Positions 9,086 to 18,138 of a stretch of 64,000 bases of DNA are shown here, piece by piece (within the stretch, counting starts at the first letter, position 1; each line of letters starts with the position of its first letter). This DNA is from Oligoflexus tunisiensis (GTDB taxonomy: Bacteria; Bdellovibrionota_B; Oligoflexia; Oligoflexales; Oligoflexaceae). Below the pieces are notes generated by a model, which saw only the letters and a list, made by a program, of their open reading frames with translations, did not search any database and was not told the DNA's origin. The stretch lies in contig NZ_BDFO01000001.1 of the NCBI RefSeq assembly GCF_001748245.1, forward strand, positions 3,809,208 through 3,873,207, written 5' to 3'. The position numbers were made by a program, and so were the translations under genes.

Positions 9086-9550
9086 ATGGCGCTTTACGAA
9101 CTTACTATTGATAGCAAGGTCCATACGGTCGATACCGAACCGAACAAGCCCTTGCTGTGGGTTCTGCGCGAAGACTTGAATCAAACGCAGGCCCGGTTCG
9201 GATGCGGCGCGGGACTTTGCGGAGCCTGTACGGTTTACGTCGATAACAATCTGGTGCGCGCCTGCGCCTCGGCTGTGGCGACCGCAGCAGGAAAAAAAAT
9301 TACAACGATTCACGGGCTGAATGATGAGCTTGCACAAAAATTGAAAGCGGCCTGGCTGAAATATGACGTCCCTCAATGTGGTTACTGTCAGCCTGGTTTT
9401 GTGCTGGGTGCTCATAAGCTTCTTAAAAAAACTTTACCTGGTCAAACGCCCAATTGGAATGAAGTCACCAACCTATGTCGCTGTGGAACATATGATCGCA
9501 TTCGACAGGCTGTGCTCGATGTGCACAGTCAGACAGCGACGGGGAGTTGA
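9086..9550 (+). CDS. [2Fe-2S] subunit of a molybdenum hydroxylase (IorA-like)
   Basis: The 154-residue protein is the standard small subunit of xanthine-oxidase-family enzymes. A plant-ferredoxin-type cluster site (F-G-C-G-A-G-L-C-G-A-C, then C at R-A-C-A-S) is followed by the helical second cluster domain (P-Q-C-G-Y-C-Q-P-G and L-C-R-C-G-T-Y). It passes electrons from the molybdenum site to an external acceptor. There is no signal peptide; in this subtype the small subunit is carried to the periplasm with the Tat-targeted large subunit. GAGAGG lies six bases before the ATG. The gene abuts the large-subunit gene, which confirms the pairing. Confidence 0.93.
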   Translation: MALYELTIDSKVHTVDTEPNKPLLWVLREDLNQTQARFGCGAGLCGACTVYVDNNLVRACASAVATAAGKKITTIHGLNDELAQKLKAAWLKYDVPQCGYCQPGFVLGAHKLLKKTLPGQTPNWNEVTNLCRCGTYDRIRQAVLDVHSQTATGS

Positions 9551-9552
9551 AC

Positions 9553-11676
9553 GTGCTGAATGTAAAAAGCACAAGACGGGAACTGATCACACGATCCTTG
9601 GGTGGCACGCTCAGCCTCGTCTTTGGTTTCAGTCTTCCCTGGGTCGGGCGTGAAGCAGCCCACGGCGCGTCACCGAATTCCATTATTTTAAATACCTTTA
9701 TTCGCATCTTCGCCGACAATCAGGTGGAAATTACGGTCGTAAAGGCCGAAATGGGTCAGGGCGTCATCACCTCACTGGCCATGCTGATCGCCGAGGAATT
9801 GGACGCGGATTGGTCCCAGGTCACCGTGAAACTGGAAGGTGAAATGGGCGCTTTTGTCGATCCCCAATCACCATTTGCCGGCACCTTTGGAAGCACGTCC
9901 GTTCGCAGCAATTATCTGCGTCTTCGCAAAATCGGAGCGGCCGTGCGGCAGGTCCTGCTTCAGGCTGCAGCGGCTCAAACCGGGCACCAGGTCCATGAAC
10001 TGCAGGGGAATGCCTCCTGGGTGGTCGATGCCGCAGGTCAAAAATTGGTCTCTTATGGACAGTTGATTCAAGCCGCCGCGCAACTGCCTTTGCCGAGCGA
10101 TCCGCCCTTGAAACATGAGGATCAATTCAGGATTGTAGGACAGCGGCAGCATCGCAAGGATGCCGCTCTGAAAATCGAAGGCCAGCCCATCTATGGAATG
10201 GATGTGCGGCTGCCAGGCATGCAATACGGAGCCGTCAGGCAGCATCGGGTGTTCGGATCCCGACTTCTGAACTTCCCCGAACTGCAGGGGCAAATGCCGG
10301 CCGGTTATCAGCTGGTGGAAGTTCCCGGCGCGATCATCGCCATCGGCCCCAGTTACTGGCGGGCTCAGCGGATTCTGGATCAGCTCGCGCCGCGTTATGA
10401 AACGACAGCGGTCATGGACAGCAATTCGCAGCCGGCGATCGAACAGCGGCTGAGCGAGGCCGTTCAAAATTTCAACGGCCCGAGCGTCTTCAAACACGGG
10501 GACGGCAGCGGTGCGCTTGCACTCTGTGAAACCGTCGTGGACGCGGAATATCATACGCCGTTTTTAGCCCACGGAGCCCTGGAGCCACTCAATTGCACAG
10601 CCTGGGTGGAAGGCGATCGCTGTGAATTCTGGATTCCCACCCAAAGCCCTCAATTGGCCGCCTATGGAGCCGCGCGCGCCCTGAAGCGTCCGCCGCACAT
10701 GATCAAGGTCAACGTCACCTATCTGGGCGGTGGGTTTGGTCGCAAGGTGGAAAGTGATTATGTGGTGCATGCCGCCCTGGCTTCGCAAGCGGTGCAGGGA
10801 CCGGTTCAGGTCATCTGGTCGCGTAGCGAGGACACGCAGCATGATTACTATCGGCCGGCCTATCAGGCCCGACTCAAGGCCGGGATCAGGGGAGAACACC
10901 TTGCCGTTTGGACCGGAAAAAATGCCGGTCCTTCGATAGCGAAACGCAATAATCCGAACAGCACACAAATCGATTTTTCATCGATCGATGGTTTTGCGGA
11001 TATTCCATATGGCATTGATCATCAGGAAGTGTTTCATGAAGAAGTGGACCTTTCCGTTCCTGTGGGCTACTGGCGTTCGGTCGGCAAATCTCAGAACACG
11101 TTCTTCGTCGAATCGTTTATGGATGAGATCGCCGCCCGGATGCAAATCGATCCGCTGCAGTTGCGTCGAATTCATTTGAACGCGCATCCGCGCGCGCAGC
11201 GTCTGCTGGATACCCTGGCGGAAATCTGCGACTGGAACAGCCAGCCCACGCTCGGCATGGGCTTTACGGAAGGGTTTGGCTCACTGGCGGCGATGGCGGC
11301 ACAGGTCAGCCTTGTATCGAACACGGTGAAAGTGGAACGTCTTTGGACTGTGGTCGACTGCGGTCCGGTCGTCAACCCCGAGGGAGCGGAAGCCCAGGTG
11401 CAGGGCGCGGCCTTATATGGGCTCGCAGCGGCGCTGTTTGGCAAGGTCACCGTTACCGGCGGTAAAGTCGATCAAACCATTTTTGCTGATCGTCCCTTTA
11501 TCAAGCTGGCGGAAGCCCCCGTGCAGGAGGTTCACTTTGTCCGCAGCCAGGAGGCCATCGGCGGGCTCGGCGAACTCGCCACGCCCCTGGCGGCTCCGGC
11601 CGTGACCAATGCCCTTTATCGACTGACGGGACAACGAATCCGTCGTCTGCCCATCAACGACTTTTCCTGGACATAA
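9553..11676 (+). CDS. Molybdopterin-binding subunit, xanthine dehydrogenase family (IorB-like, Tat-exported)
   Basis: About 707 residues. The N terminus has a twin-arginine signal (S-T-R-R-E-L-I-T-R) followed by a hydrophobic stretch, so the folded enzyme is probably exported. Family motifs include E-M-G-Q-G-V, G-G-G-F-G-R-K and a C-terminal G-G-L-G-E whose Glu is the expected catalytic base. The start was placed at GTG 9553 because GGGGAG lies exactly six bases upstream; a TTG at 9547 overlapping the previous stop is the alternative. It forms a two-gene operon with the [2Fe-2S] subunit. Family members hydroxylate N-heterocycles or oxidise aldehydes, but the substrate cannot be read from the sequence. 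A strong terminator follows. Confidence 0.92.
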   Translation: MLNVKSTRRELITRSLGGTLSLVFGFSLPWVGREAAHGASPNSIILNTFIRIFADNQVEITVVKAEMGQGVITSLAMLIAEELDADWSQVTVKLEGEMGAFVDPQSPFAGTFGSTSVRSNYLRLRKIGAAVRQVLLQAAAAQTGHQVHELQGNASWVVDAAGQKLVSYGQLIQAAAQLPLPSDPPLKHEDQFRIVGQRQHRKDAALKIEGQPIYGMDVRLPGMQYGAVRQHRVFGSRLLNFPELQGQMPAGYQLVEVPGAIIAIGPSYWRAQRILDQLAPRYETTAVMDSNSQPAIEQRLSEAVQNFNGPSVFKHGDGSGALALCETVVDAEYHTPFLAHGALEPLNCTAWVEGDRCEFWIPTQSPQLAAYGAARALKRPPHMIKVNVTYLGGGFGRKVESDYVVHAALASQAVQGPVQVIWSRSEDTQHDYYRPAYQARLKAGIRGEHLAVWTGKNAGPSIAKRNNPNSTQIDFSSIDGFADIPYGIDHQEVFHEEVDLSVPVGYWRSVGKSQNTFFVESFMDEIAARMQIDPLQLRRIHLNAHPRAQRLLDTLAEICDWNSQPTLGMGFTEGFGSLAAMAAQVSLVSNTVKVERLWTVVDCGPVVNPEGAEAQVQGAALYGLAAALFGKVTVTGGKVDQTIFADRPFIKLAEAPVQEVHFVRSQEAIGGLGELATPLAAPAVTNALYRLTGQRIRRLPINDFSWT

Positions 11677-11696
11677 GGTCCGGTGTCAACATTTTG

Positions 11697-11748
11697 AGCC
11701 CAGGAACACATTGCCTTCATGGCCTTGTCTTCCTGGGCTTCTTTTTTC
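11697..11748 (+). terminator. Rho-independent terminator
   Basis: A 10-bp perfect stem, AGCCCAGGAA (11697-11706) with TTCCTGGGCT (11730-11739), is followed by a T-rich tract (TCTTTTTTC). It ends the forward molybdenum-hydroxylase operon just before the convergent cytochrome gene. Confidence 0.8.
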
Positions 11749-11753
11749 TCGAA

Positions 11754-13610
11754 TTAAAGCGTTTTCAGGTATTCGATGAGCGCTTCGCGTTTGCGTTTAT
11801 CCTGGCGGAAATCGATGCCACCATTGAAGACTTGGATATCAGCATGGCCGGCGTTGCCATAGCCCGGGATCCGGGTATCGTAGAGAATCACAAAGCCGGA
11901 CTTGCCGGGCGACTTGCCGGAATTCTGGCCCGGATCGTTCTGACCCGCATCATCATCCATGGGATTGCCATTCAGTCTCCACTGGAAGCCCAGCCATTTT
12001 TCATCATAGCTGAAATCATTGAGCTGGAATTCCGTGGGACGTTCCTCAGCGACCAGCAGATGATAGAGCGTGGGAACCGAACCGTTATGCAGATACGGAG
12101 CACGGGCCCAGATGCCGTTGAGAGGAACGGAAATATATCCGGGGTTGTCCTCGCGCGGCACCACGATCTCATCATCCGGCACATTGCAGTCCGGCAGGGT
12201 TTTGTCCTGGCAGGCGTCCTTGAGAGCGGCAACCACATAGGGACGCGTGTCCTTCGTTAAACCGGTCGCACGACCTGGTTCCGTACCGATGGTGGCCACC
12301 GGAATAAATTTTTCTGCTTCATGACACGAGGCACAGGCCTGCTCATAGATCGCGCGTCCTTCGGAAGCCTTGCGCAGATCAACCTTGAAAGGATAAGCCG
12401 GAGCCGGCAACTTATCGACAAACGCTGTGGTCGCCACGGCATTCGGAAAGTTCACCGACTTCGCCTCACCGGCGATGCCAATTTCCGCACCGAGGTTACG
12501 CGTGAGCTTGTTCTTCAGGTTTCCATCCCACTGAGCGAAGGCGCGTTGATCCTGTCTCCAGACGCTCATGATGTCGCCGATACCAGGAGTCGTTGGAAAA
12601 TATTTCTTTAACCCAACCGCCGGATCCGCAAGAACTTCCGTGGGAGGAACAGCAGCCAAAGCCACAGCCACAGCGAAGTCGCTATGTCCCGGCGAAGAGA
12701 GCAGGAGGCGCAAATCATTTTTCAGGGTATAAGCGCCCGCTGTTTGCACTGCATAGGCTCCACGTTTCACGAGTCCATCCTTGAACTGCTGCATAAGCGC
12801 AGCGCCCAAAGCGGGTGACTGGGCTGTCCCGAGGAAAATGGCCTTGTCGATTTTCTCTTCCGCAATGCGATCCGGGCCGTAAAGTTCACCGTCCTTTTTA
12901 GCCAGCAAAGCGGCCGTGAATTTTTCCACAGTATAGCTGGGATTCTGCACAGCCCGGGAAAGCGTTGACCGGTAACCGTTGACATCGCCCACAGTGCTGG
13001 GGGCTCCCAATATCTGTTTCACTTGACCCGATGCATCCTGCACACGACCCGTATGACACGCGGCACAGGCAAGAGTCACCATCAAGGGACTCGGCGGAGC
13101 ACCCGCTGCCGCAGGAGCCTTGGTATAAGTAAAACCGTAAGGAAGAAAATCGCTGGGACTCAGTTTGTAATAACCCGTCGCTTGCTCAAATTCGGCGTCC
13201 GAGAAAACTTCCGGCATCACCTCGGGCAGCAGACGGAAAATCACAGCAGGCGTTCCGTTCAACGACACGGGTGTTTTCACAAAGGCATCATAGCCCGCTT
13301 GATTCTGTTCAAAATAATCCTGACGCTCCGCGTCACGCATACGGCTCAAATAAGCCCAAAGATCGCCATTGCGAAGGGCGACCTCGGTCTTCAATTCATC
13401 AGGAATGTCATAGTCTTGACCATAGTATTGCACGACCTCCTCATGATTCGGCAGCGCTGACAACACTTCGCTGGTGACATCGGCCGCGGGAGCATCCGCT
13501 TCGGGTTCTGTCTCAGCGTCAGCAGGCGTGCTTTTCTTGGTGCAAGCACTCATCCACAGGAAGGCGATCAAAGCGAGGCTCGAGGTCCGTTTCCAGTTTT
13601 TCATCATCAT
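11754..13610 (-). CDS. Dihaem c-type cytochrome lipoprotein (RoxA/MauG-like)
   Basis: The 618-residue protein has a lipoprotein signal (lipobox M-S-A-C near residue 22) and an acidic, Pro/Ala-rich linker. Two standard haem c motifs follow: C182-A-A-C-H186 and C426-A-S-C-H430. The C-terminal half contains N-G-I-W-A-R-A-P-Y-L-H-N-G-S-V-P, a block typical of dihaem cytochromes related to cytochrome c peroxidase, MauG and rubber oxygenase RoxA. Three ATG codons in a row open the gene, so the exact start is uncertain. It sits among periplasmic molybdenum hydroxylase genes and may accept their electrons, or it may be an independent oxygenase or peroxidase. Confidence 0.82.
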   Translation of the reverse strand: MMMKNWKRTSSLALIAFLWMSACTKKSTPADAETEPEADAPAADVTSEVLSALPNHEEVVQYYGQDYDIPDELKTEVALRNGDLWAYLSRMRDAERQDYFEQNQAGYDAFVKTPVSLNGTPAVIFRLLPEVMPEVFSDAEFEQATGYYKLSPSDFLPYGFTYTKAPAAAGAPPSPLMVTLACAACHTGRVQDASGQVKQILGAPSTVGDVNGYRSTLSRAVQNPSYTVEKFTAALLAKKDGELYGPDRIAEEKIDKAIFLGTAQSPALGAALMQQFKDGLVKRGAYAVQTAGAYTLKNDLRLLLSSPGHSDFAVAVALAAVPPTEVLADPAVGLKKYFPTTPGIGDIMSVWRQDQRAFAQWDGNLKNKLTRNLGAEIGIAGEAKSVNFPNAVATTAFVDKLPAPAYPFKVDLRKASEGRAIYEQACASCHEAEKFIPVATIGTEPGRATGLTKDTRPYVVAALKDACQDKTLPDCNVPDDEIVVPREDNPGYISVPLNGIWARAPYLHNGSVPTLYHLLVAEERPTEFQLNDFSYDEKWLGFQWRLNGNPMDDDAGQNDPGQNSGKSPGKSGFVILYDTRIPGYGNAGHADIQVFNGGIDFRQDKRKREALIEYLKTL

Positions 13611-13760
13611 GTGTCTTCAGGGCTCCTCAACAAAGCGTACAGGACCCCGGATAATGCAACGATCATGCACAAGCCAAGCCTCTGGAATCGTGTGCTTCCT
13701 TCTTGAGTCTTATTGAACCTTGGACAGGGTCAGGGATTTTCGGCAGGCGCGGCGGGGACT

Positions 13761-13813
13761 AAGGCCTGTCAGTATTCTGTTACGTGGCGGCAGAATCAAC
13801 TCTGACAGGCCTT
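13761..13813. repeat. Long two-stem inverted repeat in an intergenic region
   Basis: A 12-bp perfect inverted repeat, AAGGCCTGTCAG (13761-13772) with CTGACAGGCCTT (13802-13813), encloses a second one, ATTCTG (13774-13779) with CAGAAT (13791-13796), around an 11-base loop. It lies between the glyoxalase-like gene and the start of the dihaem cytochrome gene, both on the minus strand. No T-run follows on either side, so it is not a standard terminator. It could be a structured leader element of the cytochrome gene, an operator pair or a remnant of a small mobile repeat. Confidence 0.7.
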
Positions 13814-13879
13814 TGGAGAGCTTAGTGAATATAAAATCAGAGCCTTGGACCAAACCTATGTTTCACGGTACTGGTCCCT

Positions 13880-14260
13880 TCAGCACTGGTGCAGCTGAAT
13901 CAAATTCCCGCAGGTATCTTCGAAGACAGCATAGGTTCCCCAAGCGGCTTCGGTCGGTGGAACGCGGAAAACCACACCTTTCGCACTGAGAGCTTCGCTT
14001 TCCTTTTGGACGTCGGTACTGAAAAACGTAAGGAGAGGAATCTCATCTTCAAAGATCGCTTTTTGAAAAGCGCGGGCGGCCGGGTGCGTATTGACTTCCA
14101 GGGCCAGCTCCACTTGCGGTCCATCCGGTGACACCAGCGTGAGCCACTTATGGGCGCCTACGGGAATATCCGTCTTCTTGGTAAAACCGAGGACCTCGGT
14201 ATAAAACTTCAGGGCCTTTTCCTGGTCATCGACGATAACGCTAACGAGTCTGATTTGCAT
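13880..14260 (-). CDS. VOC family (glyoxalase/bleomycin-resistance-like) protein
   Basis: The 126-residue protein has the paired beta-alpha-beta-beta-beta modules of the vicinal oxygen chelate fold. It opens with the typical V-S-V-I-V-D-D-Q-E-K-A-L-K-F-Y-T-E-V-L-G-F block and ends in F-E-D-T-C-G-N-L-I-Q-L. The start is the ATG at 14260 with AAGGAG seven bases upstream; a longer in-frame extension is unsupported. Family members include metal-dependent lyases, dioxygenases and resistance proteins, and nothing here points to one of them. It is on the same strand as the XdhC gene upstream, 37 bases away, and may belong to its transcript. Confidence 0.88.
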   Translation of the reverse strand: MQIRLVSVIVDDQEKALKFYTEVLGFTKKTDIPVGAHKWLTLVSPDGPQVELALEVNTHPAARAFQKAIFEDEIPLLTFFSTDVQKESEALSAKGVVFRVPPTEAAWGTYAVFEDTCGNLIQLHQC

Positions 14261-14297
14261 GAATCCACTCCTTGCGGTCGGCTTGAAGGCGCGGGGC

Positions 14298-15326
14298 CTA
14301 CCCTTCGTATAGCATCGCCGGTGAATCGCTTGCAAGGTTCTGAGCCCAAAGAATTTCGCAAAGGATCGAAAAGGCAATCTGGAGCGGCGTGTCGGTCGGC
14401 ATATTCAGTCCCGCTGGCGCGCAGAAACAATGCAAAAGGTCCGGCGGCAGCTGCCGTTCCAAAAGGTCCTCCACGATCAGACGCGATCGCTTTTCGCTGG
14501 CCACCAGGGCTACGTATGATGCACCGGCGCGCAGAGCATGCTCGGCAATGGCGGCATCCTGCTTATGATGACTCGCGATTACAACCCAGGCGCCGCGTGG
14601 TATCGCAAGGGCTTCCACATCCAGCGGCAGTTCACAAACCTGCAGATGCGGCAGATCCATGTCCAAAGGACTGTTGCGAAAAACCTGCGCCCGCCAATCC
14701 AGAAAGGGCAGCAGACGGCTGAATTCCTCGGTGATGCGGGTCTGCCCGAAGACGCAAAGGGACGAGGGCCGGGAAGGCAACGCAGGCAGCGGCGCGGGTC
14801 CGGAGCCTTTGGTGTTGCGCAGGGGTTCCAGCGGATAACCCTTCCAGGTGGCCAGAGCTGCAGCCAGCTGCAGAAAGAGTTCGCGCCAGGACTGGAGCGG
14901 CTGGACCGGACCCACCGCGCTTTCACTTTGAAAACCCAGTTCCTTCAAAAATTGGGCAGCGGCCTGATTCCAGCTGCCGAAGTTGGGCAGGCTGAGAACG
15001 GGACTGGAAAAATGCGGTTCCAGATACACATCCATCACACCCCCGCAGGGCATCAGCCCGAACACTTCATCATCCAGGTCGATCTCCACGATGCGCGGTC
15101 TTTTTTCCTGCAGGGCCTCGCAGGCTTCCTGCGATACATGCGACTCGGCGCAACCGCCCCCGATATAGCCATAGAGGTTGGTGCCCTGGGCATCAAAGAG
15201 GGCCTTGGATCCGGTTTTGGCTGAAGCGGATCCGCGGACCCGGATCACCGTCGCGATCACAAAGCTGGCGCCACTGTCCTTCAGGGCCTGCGCCCGGCGA
15301 AAAAGTTCAGGAGGTGATGTGAGCAT
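14298..15326 (-). CDS. XdhC/CoxI family molybdenum-cofactor insertion protein
   Basis: About 342 residues with both halves of the XdhC family. The N-terminal CoxI-like domain has V-R-G-S-A-S-A-K-T-G-S-K and Y-I-G-G-G-C-A-E. The C-terminal Rossmann-like domain has V-F-G-Q-T-R-I-T-E-E-F, an A-S-H-H-K-Q-D block and P-A-G-L-N-M-P-T-D-T-P. XdhC proteins bind molybdenum cofactor, help sulphurate it and insert it into xanthine-dehydrogenase-family enzymes. The ATG at 15326 has GAGG six bases upstream and overlaps the end of the nucleotidyltransferase gene by 20 bases, as expected inside an operon. It probably matures the neighbouring hydroxylases. Confidence 0.92.
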   Translation of the reverse strand: MLTSPPELFRRAQALKDSGASFVIATVIRVRGSASAKTGSKALFDAQGTNLYGYIGGGCAESHVSQEACEALQEKRPRIVEIDLDDEVFGLMPCGGVMDVYLEPHFSSPVLSLPNFGSWNQAAAQFLKELGFQSESAVGPVQPLQSWRELFLQLAAALATWKGYPLEPLRNTKGSGPAPLPALPSRPSSLCVFGQTRITEEFSRLLPFLDWRAQVFRNSPLDMDLPHLQVCELPLDVEALAIPRGAWVVIASHHKQDAAIAEHALRAGASYVALVASEKRSRLIVEDLLERQLPPDLLHCFCAPAGLNMPTDTPLQIAFSILCEILWAQNLASDSPAMLYEG

Positions 15327-15918
15327 GATAATCCTCGATCGTATCGATATCGATGCGTCCGCGTGCGACTTCATGGAAACGCACACGCTCCGGATATTTT
15401 TTGAACAAAAAAGAGCAGCCCTTGTCACTTGGGGGCTGCTCCATGATCTGAGAAAAATAGGCCAGCGGGATGATCACCGGATGCGCGGGCTGGCCCTCAC
15501 TCCACGCCCGTAACAGCGTGTAAGCGTCACCGCACCGCCAGTGATCCGAGGCTGCACGATAGTCCTCCGCCTTGAGAAACGGCAGATCCACGAGCGTGAT
15601 CAAAACCGCTTCACTCTGCGGATGCACCGCCTGCAATCCCGTTTGAATGGAACTGAGGATACCGGTCTGATAATTCGGGTTATGCGCTTCCCGCAGCGGG
15701 GGGCGCTGGACGCTGTCGTCCGCAGCCTGCTGCACCGCAGCACCCCACACAGCCCCCCGCTGCGCGCCGGTTACCAGAATGATCTCGTCCATTCCCGCGT
15801 CCGCGAGCTGCTGCAACGCATGCTGAACAAAGGTCGTATGGCCAAGCGAAAGCAGAGCCTTCGCCTGATAATTCATGCGACTTCCTTGCCCCGCAGCGAG
15901 CAGCAGCGCACTGATCAT
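15307..15918 (-). CDS. Molybdenum cofactor nucleotidyltransferase (MocA/MobA-like)
   Basis: The 203-residue protein starts with the nucleotidyltransferase signature L-L-L-A-A-G-Q-G-S-R-M and a Lys shortly after it (Q-A-K-A-L-L). An L-V-D-L-P-F motif near residue 110 should hold a metal-binding Asp. Proteins of this group attach a nucleotide to molybdopterin; the MocA branch makes the cytosine dinucleotide form used by bacterial xanthine-oxidase-family enzymes. It overlaps the upstream large-subunit gene by four bases (ATGA) and the downstream xdhC-like gene by 20, giving a tight operon. CTP rather than GTP use is inferred from this context. Confidence 0.88.
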   Translation of the reverse strand: MISALLLAAGQGSRMNYQAKALLSLGHTTFVQHALQQLADAGMDEIILVTGAQRGAVWGAAVQQAADDSVQRPPLREAHNPNYQTGILSSIQTGLQAVHPQSEAVLITLVDLPFLKAEDYRAASDHWRCGDAYTLLRAWSEGQPAHPVIIPLAYFSQIMEQPPSDKGCSFLFKKYPERVRFHEVARGRIDIDTIEDYHAHITS

Positions 15919-18098
15919 ACCAGTCCCTTGCTGAAAGGCTGAGTGCGAATCCGCTTGCCGTTCAATTTGAAAATGGCATTGGCGATCGCCGGCGCCAGAG
16001 GCGGCAGACCGGGTTCACCAAGACCTGTGGGTTTGTCGTTCGAGGGAACGAAATGAACCTCAACAAGCGGCATCTCGGGCATGCGCAGAACAGGAAAATC
16101 ATGGAAATTGCTCTGCTGCACCTGACCCTTGTCGAGGGTCAGTTCCTCGTAAAGACAGGCAGACAGACCATAAACGATCGCACTTTCCACCTGGGCCTGC
16201 GCACCCTTGGGATTGACCACCGTTCCACAGTGCACGGCGCTGACCACCTTATGCACTTTCACATCCTTGCCTTGTAGCGAAACCTCCACCACATTCCCAA
16301 CCACGCTGTTGAAGGATTCATGCACGGCCAGGCCGAGGGCATGACCGGCCGGCAATGTTTTGCCCCAATCGGATTTTTGCGCCAGCAAATCCAGCACAGC
16401 CTGATGCCGCGGGCTGTTCTTGATCATCTCCTTGCGGAATTGCAAAGGATCCTTCTTCGCAAGGGCCGCGAGTTCATCAATAAAGGTTTCCATCACATAG
16501 GCCGTGTGGGTATGCCCCACCGAACGCCACCAAAGCGTCGTCACCGGCAGCTTCATGAGCTTGAGCTGCAGGCGAAAATCCGGGATTGCATAAGGCGTAT
16601 TTTCCACGCCTTCAATCGAGGTGGGGTCAATGCCCGTCTTTTCAATTTGAGCACCGAACGGCGAACCGTCCATCACCCCCTGCCCTACAATCTTATGATC
16701 CCAACCGCTGATACGACCCTTGGCATCCAGACCGGCCGTGATTCTGTGCATGGTCTTCGGCCGATAGTAACCGCCGCGGGTATCGTCCTCACGAGTCCAG
16801 ACCACTTTGAGCGGTTTTTTCAGCTGTTTGGCCAGGGCACAGGCTTCCACCACATAATCGCTGTCCTTGTTTGCACGACGCCCGAAACTGCCGCCCGCAT
16901 AAGTGGTCGTCACCTCCACTTTCTCAGGAGGCAGACCGAAAACTTTCGCGGCCGCCATGCGATCCCCGGTTGGCATCTGATGCCCGGCCCATATATGCGC
17001 GCTTGTTCCATCATAGGTCACCGTGCAGTTCATCGGTTCCATTGCCGCATGGGCGAGATACGGAAAATCATAAGTCGCCTCCAGTTTCCGGCGGGCTTTC
17101 TTCAAAGCCTCAGCCGTGCTGCCCACGCTCTTAACTGGCGTTCCTGGTTTTTCGAGAGTGGCGAGGAAAGACTTATGCAGACCATCCTGAGTCAGCAGGG
17201 GATCATCGGAAAGTTTCCACTGCACCTGCGCGGCCTCGCGGGCTTTGATGGCCGCCCAGGTATGGGTGGCGACGAAGGCCACCTTGTGACCATCGAGCTT
17301 GATGATCTCCTTCAAACCCGTAACCTTGCGCGCGGCCTCGTCATCGAAACCGGCCAGCGTCGCTCCAAACGGAGGACGTGCGATCACCGCATAGACCATA
17401 TCGGGAAGCTTCACATCCAGGCCAAAGATGGCCTTGCCGCTGATTTTATCCGCGGTATCCACCCGCTTCATGGATTGACCAATGATTTTGAAATCCTTGG
17501 AATCCTTGAGTTTGATGGGCGCGATCGGTGGTGTTTGCTGGGCCGCGGCGTCGGCAAGTTCACCGTAGGTCAAGGAACCCTTTTTCGGATGATGCACGGC
17601 GCCCTTGTCCGCGCGGCATTCGCGGGCCGGCACATTCCACTTCTGAGCAGCGGCCGCGATGAGCATTTCACGTGCCATGGCCCCGACCATGCGCAGCTGA
17701 TTCCAGGACGAGGTCACGGCGGTACTGCCGCCGGCCATCTGAATCGGGGCAAAGGTTGCATTATAAACCGGAGCGACCGGTGCGGACTCGCACGCGATGC
17801 GTTCCCATTCACATTCCAATTCCTCGGCGATGAGCTGGGCCAGGGAGGTGTTCACGCCCTGTCCCATTTCCAATTTATTGATGATCAGGCGGATGGAATT
17901 ATCCGGACTGATGCGGATGAAAGCATTCGGCAGCGCGGCCGATTTAAAATTCAGGTTTGGGCTTGGCGCTTCCTGAGCAAAGGCGAGTTTACCCAAACCC
18001 ATGGGCAGGGTGAACGCCACCACCAGACCGGAGGTGACCGCGACACCCGTTTTCAAAAAATCACGACGGCTCGGCTGACCTGGGAAAAGATCCGACAT
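15915..18098 (-). CDS. Molybdopterin-binding subunit, xanthine dehydrogenase family (IorB-like, Tat-exported)
   Basis: About 727 residues starting at an ATG with GGAGAG eight bases upstream; longer in-frame starts lack a ribosome-binding site. A canonical twin-arginine motif (S-R-R-D-F-L-K) precedes a hydrophobic segment ending in A-F-A-Q-E. Motifs include K-L-E-M-G-Q-G-V-N-T, Y-A-G-G-S-F-G-R-R and T-G-L-G-E-P near the C terminus with the expected catalytic Glu. It is the second such subunit in the window and clearly diverges from the first, so the two probably act on different substrates. Its [2Fe-2S] partner lies 40 bases upstream and its maturation genes follow directly. Confidence 0.93.
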   Translation of the reverse strand: MSDLFPGQPSRRDFLKTGVAVTSGLVVAFTLPMGLGKLAFAQEAPSPNLNFKSAALPNAFIRISPDNSIRLIINKLEMGQGVNTSLAQLIAEELECEWERIACESAPVAPVYNATFAPIQMAGGSTAVTSSWNQLRMVGAMAREMLIAAAAQKWNVPARECRADKGAVHHPKKGSLTYGELADAAAQQTPPIAPIKLKDSKDFKIIGQSMKRVDTADKISGKAIFGLDVKLPDMVYAVIARPPFGATLAGFDDEAARKVTGLKEIIKLDGHKVAFVATHTWAAIKAREAAQVQWKLSDDPLLTQDGLHKSFLATLEKPGTPVKSVGSTAEALKKARRKLEATYDFPYLAHAAMEPMNCTVTYDGTSAHIWAGHQMPTGDRMAAAKVFGLPPEKVEVTTTYAGGSFGRRANKDSDYVVEACALAKQLKKPLKVVWTREDDTRGGYYRPKTMHRITAGLDAKGRISGWDHKIVGQGVMDGSPFGAQIEKTGIDPTSIEGVENTPYAIPDFRLQLKLMKLPVTTLWWRSVGHTHTAYVMETFIDELAALAKKDPLQFRKEMIKNSPRHQAVLDLLAQKSDWGKTLPAGHALGLAVHESFNSVVGNVVEVSLQGKDVKVHKVVSAVHCGTVVNPKGAQAQVESAIVYGLSACLYEELTLDKGQVQQSNFHDFPVLRMPEMPLVEVHFVPSNDKPTGLGEPGLPPLAPAIANAIFKLNGKRIRTQPFSKGLV

Positions 18099-18138
18099 GG
18101 ATGATTCTCTCCTCATGATGCGTGATAGGGTGAAGACC

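Noticed and set aside
16320..18104. 594-codon open frame antisense to the second molybdopterin subunit gene
   Set aside because: It mirrors a clearly coding gene, has no recognisable domains and is rich in His/Gly/Arg as expected from reversed codons of a G+C-rich gene.
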